Assembly: GCF_023278565.1 (NCBI RefSeq)
Contig: NC_064675.1
Span: 1,054,001-1,118,000, forward strand
Origin: Colletotrichum lupini
Lineage: Eukaryota; Ascomycota; Sordariomycetes; Glomerellales; Glomerellaceae
Direction of reading: 5' to 3'
DNA: 64,000 nt
In this document: in pieces, positions 13,798 through 24,858 of the stretch
Layout of the letters: the number at the start of each line of letters is the position of its first letter
Numbering within the stretch: the stretch's first letter is position 1
Program-made: the position numbers and the translations under genes
Notes under the pieces: generated by a model
What the model was told of the DNA's origin: nothing
Seen by the model: only the letters and a program-made list of their open reading frames with translations
The model's database searches: none

Positions 13798-13871
13798 CTA
13801 CAACCTAACGAAACCGTCCGCTGTCTGTTCACGCATAAGCTTCCTTCTATCCAACTTATAATCTCATCAAT

Positions 13872-15242
13872 ATGGTCAGAGTCGCTATTGCTGGTGCTTC
13901 CGGGAGTGAGTTAAGACTTCATCTCAGGCAGTGAAGCTTCCCAAATTGCTCGCTAGAGACAGAATCCACTCCTCTGAGAGTGAATGTCACGGCTAACAAG
14001 TGACGTTCAGAGCTCGCCCTTGAGGTCATTGACAAGTTGGCCGCCGCCGGAAAACATGAGATCCTTGGATTGGTCCGCAAGGTAAGCTATAGGCCCCCCC
14101 TAAAAGAAGTTTCAAGCAAACAATGCTTCAGTCTACTTGGGTGCACGCAAGCTGCCAGTCCTTTTGTTCTAAATCCAGTCCAGGACCCTTTATCTCTACC
14201 CCAATTTCAGGGAGTGAGGTACATCCAGACTTCTTATCAAGACGAGAAGGAGCTAGTAGAGATTCTCGACGGTGTTGAGACTGTTCTCTCTTTTATCGTG
14301 GCTCACACCGACCCGAATGCGGAGACAGCCAAGCGTCTTATCGATGCATCGATCAAGGCTGAGGTGAAGCGCTTTGCTCCCAGTGAGTGGGCAACGTAAG
14401 TATCGCTACTCCTCGTTCGCTCAATTTGTCCTCAATACTTCTGTTGCTAACAGAGCGGGCCTAAGGAACAACAACCTGTCTGACGTGATTGAGTACACGT
14501 CTTGGTAGGCCAACAAGCTGGAAGTCAAGAAATACTTGGAAGACATCAACAAGAGCAAAAAGGTTGGTTAAGTTTGAGGGTTCGAAATATTGAGTGCTTC
14601 ATATTCTGATCAAATCCTAGGTGATTGAGTACAGTTTGTTCCAGCCAGGAGCTTTCATGAACTACTTGGGGTATCCTCATCAGACCACCAAGTACTACCA
14701 GATCGATTATGCTACCTTCATAGATTTCGAGAAGGCTACTGCCTTCATTCTCGAGGGGTCTGAGAGTGCCGAAATGTCAATCACTACCATCGAAGACATT
14801 GCGGAGGTAGCTGCACGAGCCGTCGATTACGAAGGCGATTGGCCTGTTGTGGGCGGTATCACCGGCGATAGAGTCACCATTGGAGAACTCATTAAGCTGG
14901 GAGAAAGGTACAGAGGTCCGTCCATAACCCGTTTTCATCGCAGCTCTCTCGATTAGCTACGTATAAATAACACGTCATTTAGGAAAACCCTTCCAGGTCG
15001 ACAGATTGAAGCTTGAGGACCTCAAGGCAGGCATTGTCAAGACAGACTTCGCCCCTGAAATTGACGTTCCTGGTGTTCCAGCGGAGCAGAAGGAGTATTT
15101 CAGCAACGTAGTCGTTATCGGAGCGACAATTTCGACTGCTCGAGGCACATGGGCAACAACTGATGAGTGGAATAAGTTGCTTCCTGAATTCAAACCAACC
15201 ACCATTGAGGAGTACCTGCAGAAGACCTGGGGCTCTCAGTGA
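13872..15242 (+). pseudogene. NmrA-like / isoflavone reductase-like NAD(P)-binding protein, one nonsense codon
   Basis: Six exons fit in phase: 13872-13905, 14011-14081, 14184-14395, 14454-14562, 14621-14915 and 14983-15242, for 326 residues. The N-terminus has the dinucleotide-binding motif VAIAGASGK, with GVETVLSFI and FAPSEWA as expected for the NmrA/isoflavone-reductase group of atypical short-chain dehydrogenases. Exon 4 contains an in-frame TAG at 14516-14518 (TSW-stop-ANKLEV). The last exon still encodes a normal C-terminus ending LQKTWGSQ. If the lost residue was glutamine, the change is CpA to TpA; a tyrosine codon would need a transversion. The product as read would end after about 126 residues, before the substrate part. 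All splice sites look usable, so inactivation seems recent. Confidence 0.8.
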
Positions 15243-15587
15243 GGCTCTGTCACTACGAGGCCTTGTAACTCCGACAATTTGGCTAGAACTTGGGGGTTGT
15301 TCAATCTGGGCTGGGCCAAAGCCAGATATCCCGCCTGTCAATACCACGGCCATAAAACTAGTATTGGCTTAATACATCTAGCTCAGGCCTCGTAATGAAA
15401 TCTCCAGATGATTTGAAGGACCGCTTTACCCTCTAAGCCTCCAAAATGACAGAGGCCGAACGACAAGTTCGTTAATCTTCTGACACTCACGCATACCGTT
15501 GGGGAAGTAGAATTCAAGATCGCTTCTGATCGCCTTTTCATACTTGGGTAAACCTAAGTAAAGATGACTATAATTATTTACTTTCAA
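15243..15587. other. Convergent 3' region, no gene
   Basis: A 345-bp interval between the 3' ends of the NmrA-like pseudogene (+) and the Gfo/Idh/MocA gene (-). It should hold both polyadenylation regions; nothing else was seen. Confidence 0.5.
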
Positions 15588-16857
15588 TCATCCACCGGTA
15601 TTGAGCGGACTAAGAGGGTCAAACTCGTCTGTAGCGATCAACTCAGGATAGAATATTCCGGCGTCTTTCAATACCTTGTCCATAGTTTCCATGACGAGTA
15701 TGCTCTCAGACCACGGCATAGTATCGCTTTCCAATTTGCCGTCCCTTATGCAACGTGCAGCTTCGTCTGCTTCCCAAAATGTGCCATTTCCCCAACTCCT
15801 TTCGCTATCTTGCGGATGAGGGTATTCAAAAACCTTCTCAACAGCTCCCGTCTCCGACATGGTAATTATCTTGAAAGATTGAGGCTTGTACGCCGGATTT
15901 TCCACTTGTATTTCGCCATGTGAGCCTTGGATTCGGATCGCTTGGGTGCCGGAAATGCCAGGATCTGTTGCAACCCGAAGCGATGATGTGGCTATACCCA
16001 CTGTTCCGTGCTTTGGGAAGTTGAGGATGATCGTGGCCGACTCATCGACTCCCGTAGAATATTTCTGAACGGCTGACAGGATCTGTGGCTCCTCTTTTTC
16101 ATTCTCAGGTTGGAGATGGTAGAGAATTTGGAAAACCCAGGTTAGTGGATAGATTCCAAGTCCGAGTAGGACACCTCCGGCCAAGTCAGGGTTGACCATG
16201 CGATGGGAGTCTTCGTAATTAAGTCTTTTGCTTCCGAAATCTCTGCTGCTGTTCGCTCGAGACAAGTCTGCAGTAACACGATGAATCTGGCCGATAGCTC
16301 CGCTGCTGACAAGCTGGCGTATTTTGACGCTGAGCGGGAAGAACCTGGTCCAGACACCTTCCAAGAAGAAGAGCTTCTTCTCTCTTGCAACTTCGTACAG
16401 TCGCCGCGCTTGCGCAGCAGTGACAGTGAGAGCCTTTTCACAAAGAATGCTCTTTCCTGCGTGGAGCGCTAGCATTGCGTTTTGGAAATGGTGGCTATGC
16501 GGGGTGGCGATGTAAACAATGTCAACATTCTGGTCTTTAACAAGTGCTGCATATGATCCATATGTGGAGACCTCAGTAGGTGAGTGGTGATCGATGCGAG
16601 CGAGGAATTCGGTCGCTTTTTGAGGGTATTTCGAAGATGAGACTGCGGTGATGGCATGCTTAATGTCAGTCACTCCGCGAGTAGCTGGGTTGGTCAGGAG
16701 GTCTTTGCAGAAGTCTGCAATGTGTCAGCAACACCGCTTAATGTGAGAGGGTTGACCTCGTTCGTCTCATCAAGGGGATAATTAGAGTTGACATACACTC
16801 GGACATGGCTCCAGTGGCCATTATCCCCCACCTCAACAGAAATGGTTCTTGTGCCAT
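15588..16857 (-). CDS. Gfo/Idh/MocA-family NAD(P)-dependent dehydrogenase
   Basis: Two exons, 16857-16797 and 16714-15588, with an 82-bp intron (phase 1), give 395 residues. The N-terminus RWGIMATGAMSE replaces the usual GxGxxG of the Rossmann fold, as in the dimeric dihydrodiol dehydrogenase / D-xylose dehydrogenase branch. DIVYIATPHSHH and the CEK motif (here CEKAL, normally CEKP) mark the nucleotide and catalytic region, and the C-terminal part is the family's beta-sheet domain. The likely reaction is NAD(P)-dependent oxidation of a sugar, inositol or dihydrodiol; the substrate cannot be decided. The frame is intact. It is tail-to-tail with the broken NmrA-like gene. Confidence 0.88.
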
Positions 16858-17424
16858 CTTAAGTTCTTGAGGTGCAGACCAGGCCCAATGGGTGGTCAAT
16901 TGATATGGAGCTCATGCAACACTGAAGTGCTCATTCGTCTAAACAACAAGGCCGTGAAGGGAGAGGCCTCTTTTAAGAGTATCTTAAGGCGATCGATGTT
17001 CAAGCAACGAGAAAATTGTGCACTGTTCGGGCGTTCGGGCTAAAGATGGCCGATGCAGTCCCAATGACTTCACGGGACCTCGGTATGATCTCTACCTTAG
17101 TTGGGAGACAATACTCCTGGCTGTACAGCAATAGAAACGACGGCGCGGACTTGGCGACAGGATCAATGAAAAACAACAAACGTTGATATGTCCAGCCAAG
17201 TAATGTTATTTCCAGGGCGTCGGAGATACCTTGAATTTTCAGCAGGATTGGTGTAAAGCATCATTTGCGAAAACGAAGTGATCTCTTCACGCTCAGTCAA
17301 GAATTAAATTTTAACCCATTATGTAGTAGCCAGATTTCCCCAGTTATTTCGTCAATCATGATCAATCATTGCACTGTTTTGCTCAACTCCTTCAACTCGC
17401 AGCTGCCATTCCGATCTTGCTGCA
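16858..17424. other. Intergenic, no gene seen
   Basis: A 0.57-kb interval that holds the upstream region of the Gfo/Idh/MocA gene and the 3' flank of the carboxylesterase. No supported frame. Confidence 0.5.
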
Positions 17425-19207
17425 CTAGAAGTACAAGCTTCCAGCGTTATTCAGGATCCAGTCGGAACTCGTCTTTCTGAAGTCGTCCTTCAGAGTGCTG
17501 GCCTTGTCCGCAAAGAACTGCATCAAATTCTGGCCCTGGGACCACTGGGGCCAGGCTGGGTAGGCTCCATTGAGGCCCACGTTAGGGTCTGAGGCGTAGA
17601 CAAAGTTGGTGTAATAGGTACGGATGCTTCGCGCGGCGTAGTTGTCCTTGATACCGTAGAAGACCTGGAGCAAGTCGGATCCGTGGAAAGTACCCAGGAT
17701 CGGAGTACCGTAGTCGTACGACGAGAGGTATGACCACGAAGGTACAGTGGGCTGTACGGAGCTAGCAAGGGTGAGGAAGACGCGGCGAGTTAGGGTGAAA
17801 ACCAAGTCGCCAAGGACGGCTGAACGGCGCTTGAAGCCGGGGAAGATCTCGTTAAGAAGCCCGGTGCGGTGAGGGCTGCCGTTGATGACGGCTGTCACGC
17901 CATCATCGTAGGTATTAACGTAAGCAGTTATCTGGGCCGTGGTGGCAGTCGCGAAGTAGTAGTTCTTGAGGTACGTGACGAGCTTATCAGTGGTAGTCAG
18001 GTTGGGTTGGAAGATGCCGAAAAGAGTGCCTTCATCTTCTTGATCTCCGATGATCATGGGCACGGCTGCGTACTGGCCGTTCTTAGCCAGCACATCAGGG
18101 CTCGCAGTAAGAGTCTTGCCATCCGGACGGGGCAGGTAAGACAAAGCGAGAGAGTTGTAGGAGAGGATTCCAGGGACAGATGTGACGGCGTTCAGGAAGG
18201 TAGTGTAGTCAACCCCGCGCAGACAGGCCAGCGTGTCGGCCTTGCCGGCGCAGCCTGCCTCTGAGACGACCTTATCGTACACGGCCTGGCCTTTCGGGCA
18301 ATCGACGGGGTCGGTAGGGACGATGCTGCCAGAGTTCATGATGGCACCGCGGAAGAGCGCTTTGCCGTTGTACTTGTTATTTCCGTTGTACAGAGCCATT
18401 TGATCGAAGACGGAGATTGCGCCGGCAGACTCGCCCCAGATGGTGACCTTGTCCGGATCGCCACCAAAAGCCGCAATGTTGTCTGCAACCCACTCGAGGC
18501 CCATTCTCTGATCGAGGAGACCAAGGTTTGCGGACCCGTCGGCGAGGATCTCCTTGCCGGGCATGAAGCCGAAGCCGGCGACGCGGTAGTTCACGGCGAC
18601 GAAAATGAAGGGCTTGCTAATATCGACACCGTGCTGGACAAGGCCGGTTCCATCGTACATGGAGGACCATCCGAGCTGTACAAATCTTTGTCAGTACTTT
18701 GGATGAATTGGTCGAAAGTTCAGATGGCGCTGGGCATACCTCAAATCCACCTCCAAAGATCCAGTAGAGCACGGGCAGCTTCGCATCTGCCGTGGTGCCC
18801 TGAGGACGAGCCACCGTGATGGTTAGGCAGTCCTCAGTCTGGCCAGTCGCCTTCTGGACGAAAGGAAGGTTCGCAATGTCTCCCAACAGGTTGAAGAGGA
18901 TGTTGTCGCTGTCAGAAGAGGAAACCATCTGCGGGCAGGCAGCCGCCGGGCCGGTGGCGTCAAAGGTTCCAATGTTATCTGTGAGGCGCACGGGAGGCTT
19001 CAATCGCAATTGTCCGGTAGGCGGCTTGGCGTAGGGAATGCCGCCGAAAGATTCAACATTGTTCATGACGTTTCCGACGACAGTTGCTGTCTTGAGAACG
19101 ACCGTCGCGTTGGCCACCGCCCTATCTTCCAAGGTCTGGACATGGTCCGAAACCGCCAAGGCGGCCCCCAGGAGGGAGAGAGACGAGACGAGAGTGGGAA
19201 GCTGCAT
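17425..19207 (-). CDS. Secreted type-B carboxylesterase/lipase
   Basis: Two exons, 19207-18740 and 18675-17425, with a 64-bp intron (GTATGC...TACAG, phase 0), encode 572 residues. The N-terminus [20 protein letters not shown] is a typical signal peptide, so the enzyme is probably secreted. Family landmarks are [18 protein letters not shown], the oxyanion stretch FGGGFE at the exon junction, the nucleophile elbow GESAG with Ser239, the acid residue near Glu371 (EDEGT) and the catalytic His near 487 (FHGSDLL). Length and order fit fungal Candida rugosa-type lipases and other type-B carboxylesterases, which hydrolyse ester bonds. All catalytic residues are present. The substrate is not predictable. 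Confidence 0.93.
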
Positions 19208-19674
19208 GGTGTGAAAAGAGACGAACGTTTGCCGGTTTGATCCGCTGAACAGACTGGGAATAACCAAAGGGAGGACGGGGCTAGCTGCGAGCCACAGGAT
19301 AGACCCAAACTATTGAGCTTGGCTGAAGACGATCCGAATGAGCTGCCTCGAACGACTCGAAGGAGAATGCCATCGTGGAGAGGGCTTCCCGCGGCCTATT
19401 TAAGTCAATTCTCCACGAAGATCCAGGAACGACATTCCAGGGCAAATTTCGATCTAGTGTGGATTGACTGGTGAACTTCAAAGCCGCACCCACCATCGGA
19501 TTGCGCACCCCTGGCATTTTCTTTTAGTCTGAGTGTGGCCCATGCCATCCAGCTAATTGCGAATGGGGGCACTTGCGAGCTTAGCAGTAGCTTGGGCAAG
19601 GGAGGAGGAGTAGCTCAGTCCCCGCCGACTGAGTCGTGGGCCTCATTAGTCGAGCGGGTATCGTACTCGTGCTC
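19208..19674. other. Upstream region of the carboxylesterase
   Basis: No gene seen. It is GC-normal and should contain the esterase promoter. A tRNA-like A-box/B-box spacing near 19607-19680 was considered and not accepted. Confidence 0.4.
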
Positions 19675-20598
19675 GACTCCTCAAGCTACACTGTTTAACT
19701 CCATCGTTTTGCATTACTAGAGGATTGCCGCAGTACATGTAGACGCTACCCTGCCCTCGAATTCCGCACTATTCAACCTTAACCCTTTTCTTACCCATCC
19801 TTTCCTCTATTCTACCCTCTCCCTCGTCAAGGGATTACCAGAATCGCAGTTTCGACAGCTTATTAGTAGGCTAGTACTACTATCTAGAGGTAAGTAACCT
19901 ACGCTCGTACGTGGGCGCCGGGAGTCTTACTATCGCAGAGATAGCAGTGGATGTGCCAGAGCACTCGAGAGAGAGCCGTGGCCAGCGAAGTAGGGACCGA
20001 ATATAATCATACGACAAGCTTTCTAATAGACTTCTAATACTATCTAAGGCCATGGTTCTCGAGCTATAGGAGAAAGCCGAGGCGCTATATTAATACGGCC
20101 CTATCCGTCTCGTTAGTATTAATAATAGTCTTCTTAGCGTAAAATATATTACTAATACTTTATAGCTACGTTACTATATTTTATAAATCGTACTTAATAT
20201 TAATAAGGATTTTAGTATTATTTTTTAGTTTGTTTCTTAGTTTTTTTATTAAGGCCGCTATTATAGGGTTAGTTTAGTTATTAATATTTTAATAAGTATT
20301 TTAATTTAGTATACTTAGAGGCTTTTATAGCCCTTAAGGAGAGGCTTTTAAAGGACTTATAATTAAACTTTTTATTTATTATAAATAAAGCTATTATAGT
20401 CAAAACTATAGTATTACGAACCTTAATAGTAAGTAGTTAGTAATATAGTTATTTTTTTTTTATAATAAGCTTAAAAAAGTATTTTAATTTAAGTACTAGG
20501 TAGGTACTATACTATTTTATTAAAACTATATTCTTATATTTATAACTTAGAAAGAATTAACTTTCTTCGATAATAAGGTACTTAGACTCCTCAAGCTA
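19675..20598. repeat. Partly RIPed insert between 14-bp direct repeats
   Basis: The 14-mer GACTCCTCAAGCTA occurs at 19675-19688 and again at 20585-20598, enclosing 896 bp. The left 350 bp has normal composition and the right 550 bp (from about 20050) is strongly AT-rich and TpA-rich like the RIPed elements. A 14-bp target duplication would suit a truncated non-LTR (LINE) element, but I found no coding remnant and no clear poly-A end. The repeats could also belong to the element itself. Confidence 0.45.
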
Positions 20599-23500
20599 AC
20601 CTAGCATAAAAAATATTGGATGTGAACAAACCGGGAATGCAACGTTCCCCATGGGGTAGCGGGGCTTATTGCCGGGATGTAGAGACGTATTCGGGTCGCT
20701 TCTGCGCGGGAACAGACGGCCGAATGACCACGGCAGTTCGAGATACTCATTGATCGGGGATGTCAGTGATCCCGCTGCGGCACAGCAAACGAAACGAAAC
20801 AGCCTTATTGACGTAGGACAAGACTCGAGATTCACATGGGAATATGCACAGTCACAATCAAGCCCCGCGCTCCCGCCTCGGTATGTCGGGCGGCACAAAG
20901 TGGTGGGATTCTTAAGCTTAGTCGCAAACGTCGAAGGCAAGTAAGCGCAGGGGAGCAAGTGGGGCAGAGAGACTGAATGGAGGCGGTCTGGTCGAACGGA
21001 ACGGCGTGAGAATCTTGCTCTCGAATGCGCATGTGATTGTGAGACACAATGTCGACGGACACCAGGAACCAGGAACTCTGTCCCAATCAGGCATCGATGT
21101 TCCTCTGATCTTAGACTTGTGGGTGTGAAGCTGTCGTGTGTCTGGCCGCGATGGTGGCTGCCCGTCGAGAGCATAAGCGCCCTGGATAGCTGGTGTTTGA
21201 TGCACGACAAACGGCGCGGGCGGCAGAGCCAAGCTGTACGCTCCCAATAGTGCGTGAGTTTTCGTATTAATCGGGGAATGCGGGGTGAAAGTTCAAGATT
21301 TGGTGCGCATCCATCTCTGTTGGACAGTTGGAGTAGCACCAAAAGGACCCATCCCGAACAAGGTCGGCTGATGTAGATCGCCAACCTGGATCCTTGCACC
21401 GGCACTGGAGCCAGCCATCCACGAGGTTCGAGTCTTTCGGATTTGGTATCCTACCACGGTAATGGGCCCGAGACGCGTGGGGCTCCGGATCGAGAGATGT
21501 GCGAAAGAATCGAAGTTTGTCTCTTCGAGTTGAGAAGCAGCCGTGGAACCCGCGCATACAATCTATGAAGCGGGCAAGCAACACATTCAAAAACCGTTGA
21601 GAGGGCGGATAGGTCGGGATATTCCACCAGTATCTTAGCTCGAAAACAGAATCCACTCGAACGATATTCGCAATGGGGGGATCATACATGATTACACTAG
21701 CATCTCGGCGGGCTGCTTTAGTGCGAGTCTGATCACACACACGCATACACACACACATCTGGACGCACACATATCTTTCATTCTCGAAGATGTTCACTGG
21801 CCAACTGAAGTTATGGAAGTTCCCGAAAGCGAGGAACGAGAGAAACCAGCTGACGATCTGAGAGGCACAGTGTCCATAGGCCCGAAAGGGCAATATTTGC
21901 TCCTCGGCCGGCCGCGGACACGAGGCGGCCAAAGAGCGCTAGGCACGTCAAAATCAGCTCGCGGAGCCTTCTCCGTCCGAATTGAGAACTTAGTGCGTGA
22001 CGGGACGTTGAAAACGTCCGAAAGCCTCGGCCGAACTCCTAGTAATCAGCAAATGGTCTTACATACAGATGCGACTCGTATGCTTTGACATCTTAAGCAT
22101 GTGTCTGCCATGCCCAAGAGCAATGGTATGACACGTGTTGTCGTTGAGGGGGCGGGAAGAAGAAATGTGTTGTGCATGATCTTCCACATTCTGCGTGCAA
22201 GCTTGTTCAGTGGGAATATTGTCGCAAGAAACCACCCCGGTTTGGGATCTTTCACCGCCATAGAGTAAGGTAAAGTGGTTAATATATTGTTGCGGGGAGA
22301 ATGAGATTGCCGGCTTCTCAACACATGTGGAGCCGAAATTCGGGCAAATTCAAGTTATTCCCTGCTCGACAGATGGAAATTTTTGATCCCACATCCAGCA
22401 GGAGCGATAGGGTCACCTCTAATTTCTTACTAGTTCCTTTGAACTCCTTGAAAACTTCGCTTGGGCATGAAATCCCTCGCGCCGAGACAGTTAGTATCCG
22501 CAATTGTTGAGGACTTACGTATTTGATAGATACTTTCTATGGAAGTAGTCCTACAGCCTGTGGGCTAATTTAAGATGTCCGAACCCTTATCAGACGGCCG
22601 AGCCGCAAACGAAGAGCCAGAGAGTCTCGCAAATGTTGCCGAAGAAGTTTAGTGCCGCAGATGTCAACTTTTCAATAGACAGGAACAATAACAAAGGCAT
22701 TCTCCTGACAACTGCTAGCCATACGTGCATTGACACTGAAGATCAAAATGATCCGCCACGTGCGGACATGTTTTGCGCCCTGACCCTAGCTCCCGCGGCT
22801 ACGAATACACTAGACACTTTAAACTTCAGGACTGTGTTCAGTCTAAGATGCTCAAGCGTGCGAGCAACGGTTCATCCGTCGTCCAACCCGTCGATTTGAA
22901 ATGTTGGCTCGCTCCGCTTGCAGCTTGCAGCTATCTGAAAACCCACAATTTTCTCTATCCGCCAAAGTGTGCGCCAAGGCTAAATATACCCATTAAACCC
23001 CTTGCGGGAACATTTGCGACTGCAGCGTGATGGATCGTTTGCATTTCTCCAAAAAGGTTCGAATGACTCAGGTAAAAGATCGTCGCGGAAGAGCTGGGGA
23101 GTGGAGAACCTGGAACTTCCCTTACTTCCCTCTGGGCTAGGTACTCCGAAGACCCGTGCGCATTGGAAAAGCCTGCACGCTTGGCCCCATTTTGTGCTAT
23201 GTAGTCCGTCGGTACCTGACAAAACTGCAACATGGGCTGTAAGTGACCCGAAGGATATAAGGGATGTGGTTCTAGTCGAATTGACTTCGTACAACTGTTG
23301 ACCGTAAAGAACTTACGACGCAAGTCAAGATAGGGTAGGTACGGTACGATGGGTAAGGAGGAAGCTGCATCCATACACCAGGGATGGCCTCTCAATCAGG
23401 TCTCCTAGCTTAGAGCTAAGTGTCGATTTCGAGAGGAACTCCTCCATGCAAAATCACATACCATTAGAAGGATGCTCAAAACGGTCCACCTGGCTGAAGA

Positions 23501-24633
23501 AAGATCAAAGTCAATACTTGAGGGCGTTCATGTTTGTTATTATGCCCTAGAAACATTATAGCCAGTCCAGATACTAGCAGAATAAACCATGACAAAATAT
23601 TAGCCCAAGCATTTCCCCATGCTGTTGCCATCGTACCACAAGGGGTAATAGAGTATCCAGAACCGTAAGCATGTGGTCAATCGAATGGGTTATGGCGGCC
23701 AAGTGACTGATATGACGTGTTGCGTGAAGTCGAAGGAGGATTTAAGAAATTGAGATCAGGCATCAGTTCTCAGCCAAGTAATTTGGGTGGTAAGAAACAT
23801 CCGTCCGGCTGAAGGCTCAAATTGAACTTTCTTTCCTAAAAGACCAACTATCGCTCTTATTATGGCGTTGCTATCCTGTGGAAGTTACACACCTCGGCCG
23901 GTGTGAGAAAGACAGTTAGATCAGGGTCCATGCTCTCGCGCTTGGAATGCAGGGAAATTATCATTAATTTTGAATTGTCTCGGGTTATTCTCTAATAACT
24001 TGAAGGTGCATTTGGTTACGGACGTTTTAGTGGTTGGCATTTCTATACACGACAAGGTAAGTACTTATCTACTTTAGTTTTTGTGATGGAATCCTGAGCT
24101 TTCACCGTGGCCTTAGGTTTTATAACGCAAAAGCGCCGGAGAAAGTCCAATAAGTATGTATAATTTCAGATCTTGGTCATGGACAGGCATTTGGGTCCAC
24201 CCGAAGTCCGTTGCCGCTATGGTGAACTCACAGTATGAGTATCAAGCGACCGGCGGTTCTTTGGCGCTAATCAACTGAAGGCGAAGCATTTTTTCAATTG
24301 ATAGAAAGCCGAAATAGCCTCGATTTGTGGAGCTCCATTTAGGCATCCTGAGAGAAGGCAGTCCAGCATATAAAGCCACACGAGGCTTGACGACACGGGC
24401 GCAGGAAAACCTCAATTTACCTATCGAATGATAGCTGCATGTGGTTTGTGATCGTATCCATGTGGTTGAATACGAAGAGACCTTGGAATTAGCTTTGTAA
24501 TTGTCTATGTTACCCACGGGAAAGAGATAATGCCGGCATGCGCTGCGATGTCACTTCCACTGACCTGGACGATGACAAAGAATTTACTTGTCTGGGTGTT
24601 TCTTACAGAATTGAGCATCCGGGAATCAAGAGC
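20599..24633. other. 4-kb stretch without a recognisable gene
   Basis: Composition is normal and frames up to 269 codons exist on the minus strand (20596-21405), but their residue content (rich in Arg, Ser, Leu, Cys, Pro), the absence of a domain and the overlap with other frames argue against coding. A short CA-type microsatellite lies near 21735-21773. This is unRIPed DNA sandwiched between two RIPed elements. Confidence 0.5.
24629..24633. repeat. Target-site duplication AGAGC, left copy
   Basis: AGAGC directly precedes the 5' LTR and recurs directly after the 3' LTR at 31545-31549, as expected of a 5-bp integrase-generated duplication. Confidence 0.85.
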
Positions 24634-24858
24634 TGTTGGATTACGAGGCAGAAAAGGGGCCCTATTAGGTAGTTAGGTAGGGGTGGTAGGTAGGCAGTCT
24701 GGGCCCGTGCAGACGGACCCTTCTACCTACCTATACCCACTGAGGGACCGCGGGCTCTGCCCACGATCTTCCCCTCCTATACACGCGCAATAGACTTATA
24801 CTAACCTATTAACCTAGTCGTAACTAAAAGGTCTAACTTACCTACGTATATACTAACA
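24634..24858 (+). repeat. 5' LTR of the copia element
   Basis: 225 bp, beginning TGTTGG and ending CTAACA. It aligns end to end with 31320-31544. The outer (left) part is almost unmutated, while the inner (right) part carries C-to-T and G-to-A changes relative to the other LTR. Confidence 0.93.

Noticed and set aside
19607..19690. tRNA gene (A-box-like TAGCTCAGT and B-box-like GCTCGACTCC)
   Set aside because: No acceptor stem or anticodon arm can be folded and the boxes are not in a consistent cloverleaf; kept only as a remark on a possible SINE-like origin.
20596..21405. 269-codon minus-strand frame
   Set aside because: Low-complexity Arg/Ser/Leu/Pro composition, no domain, no supporting splice signals, ends at the RIPed insert; probably chance in GC-normal DNA.
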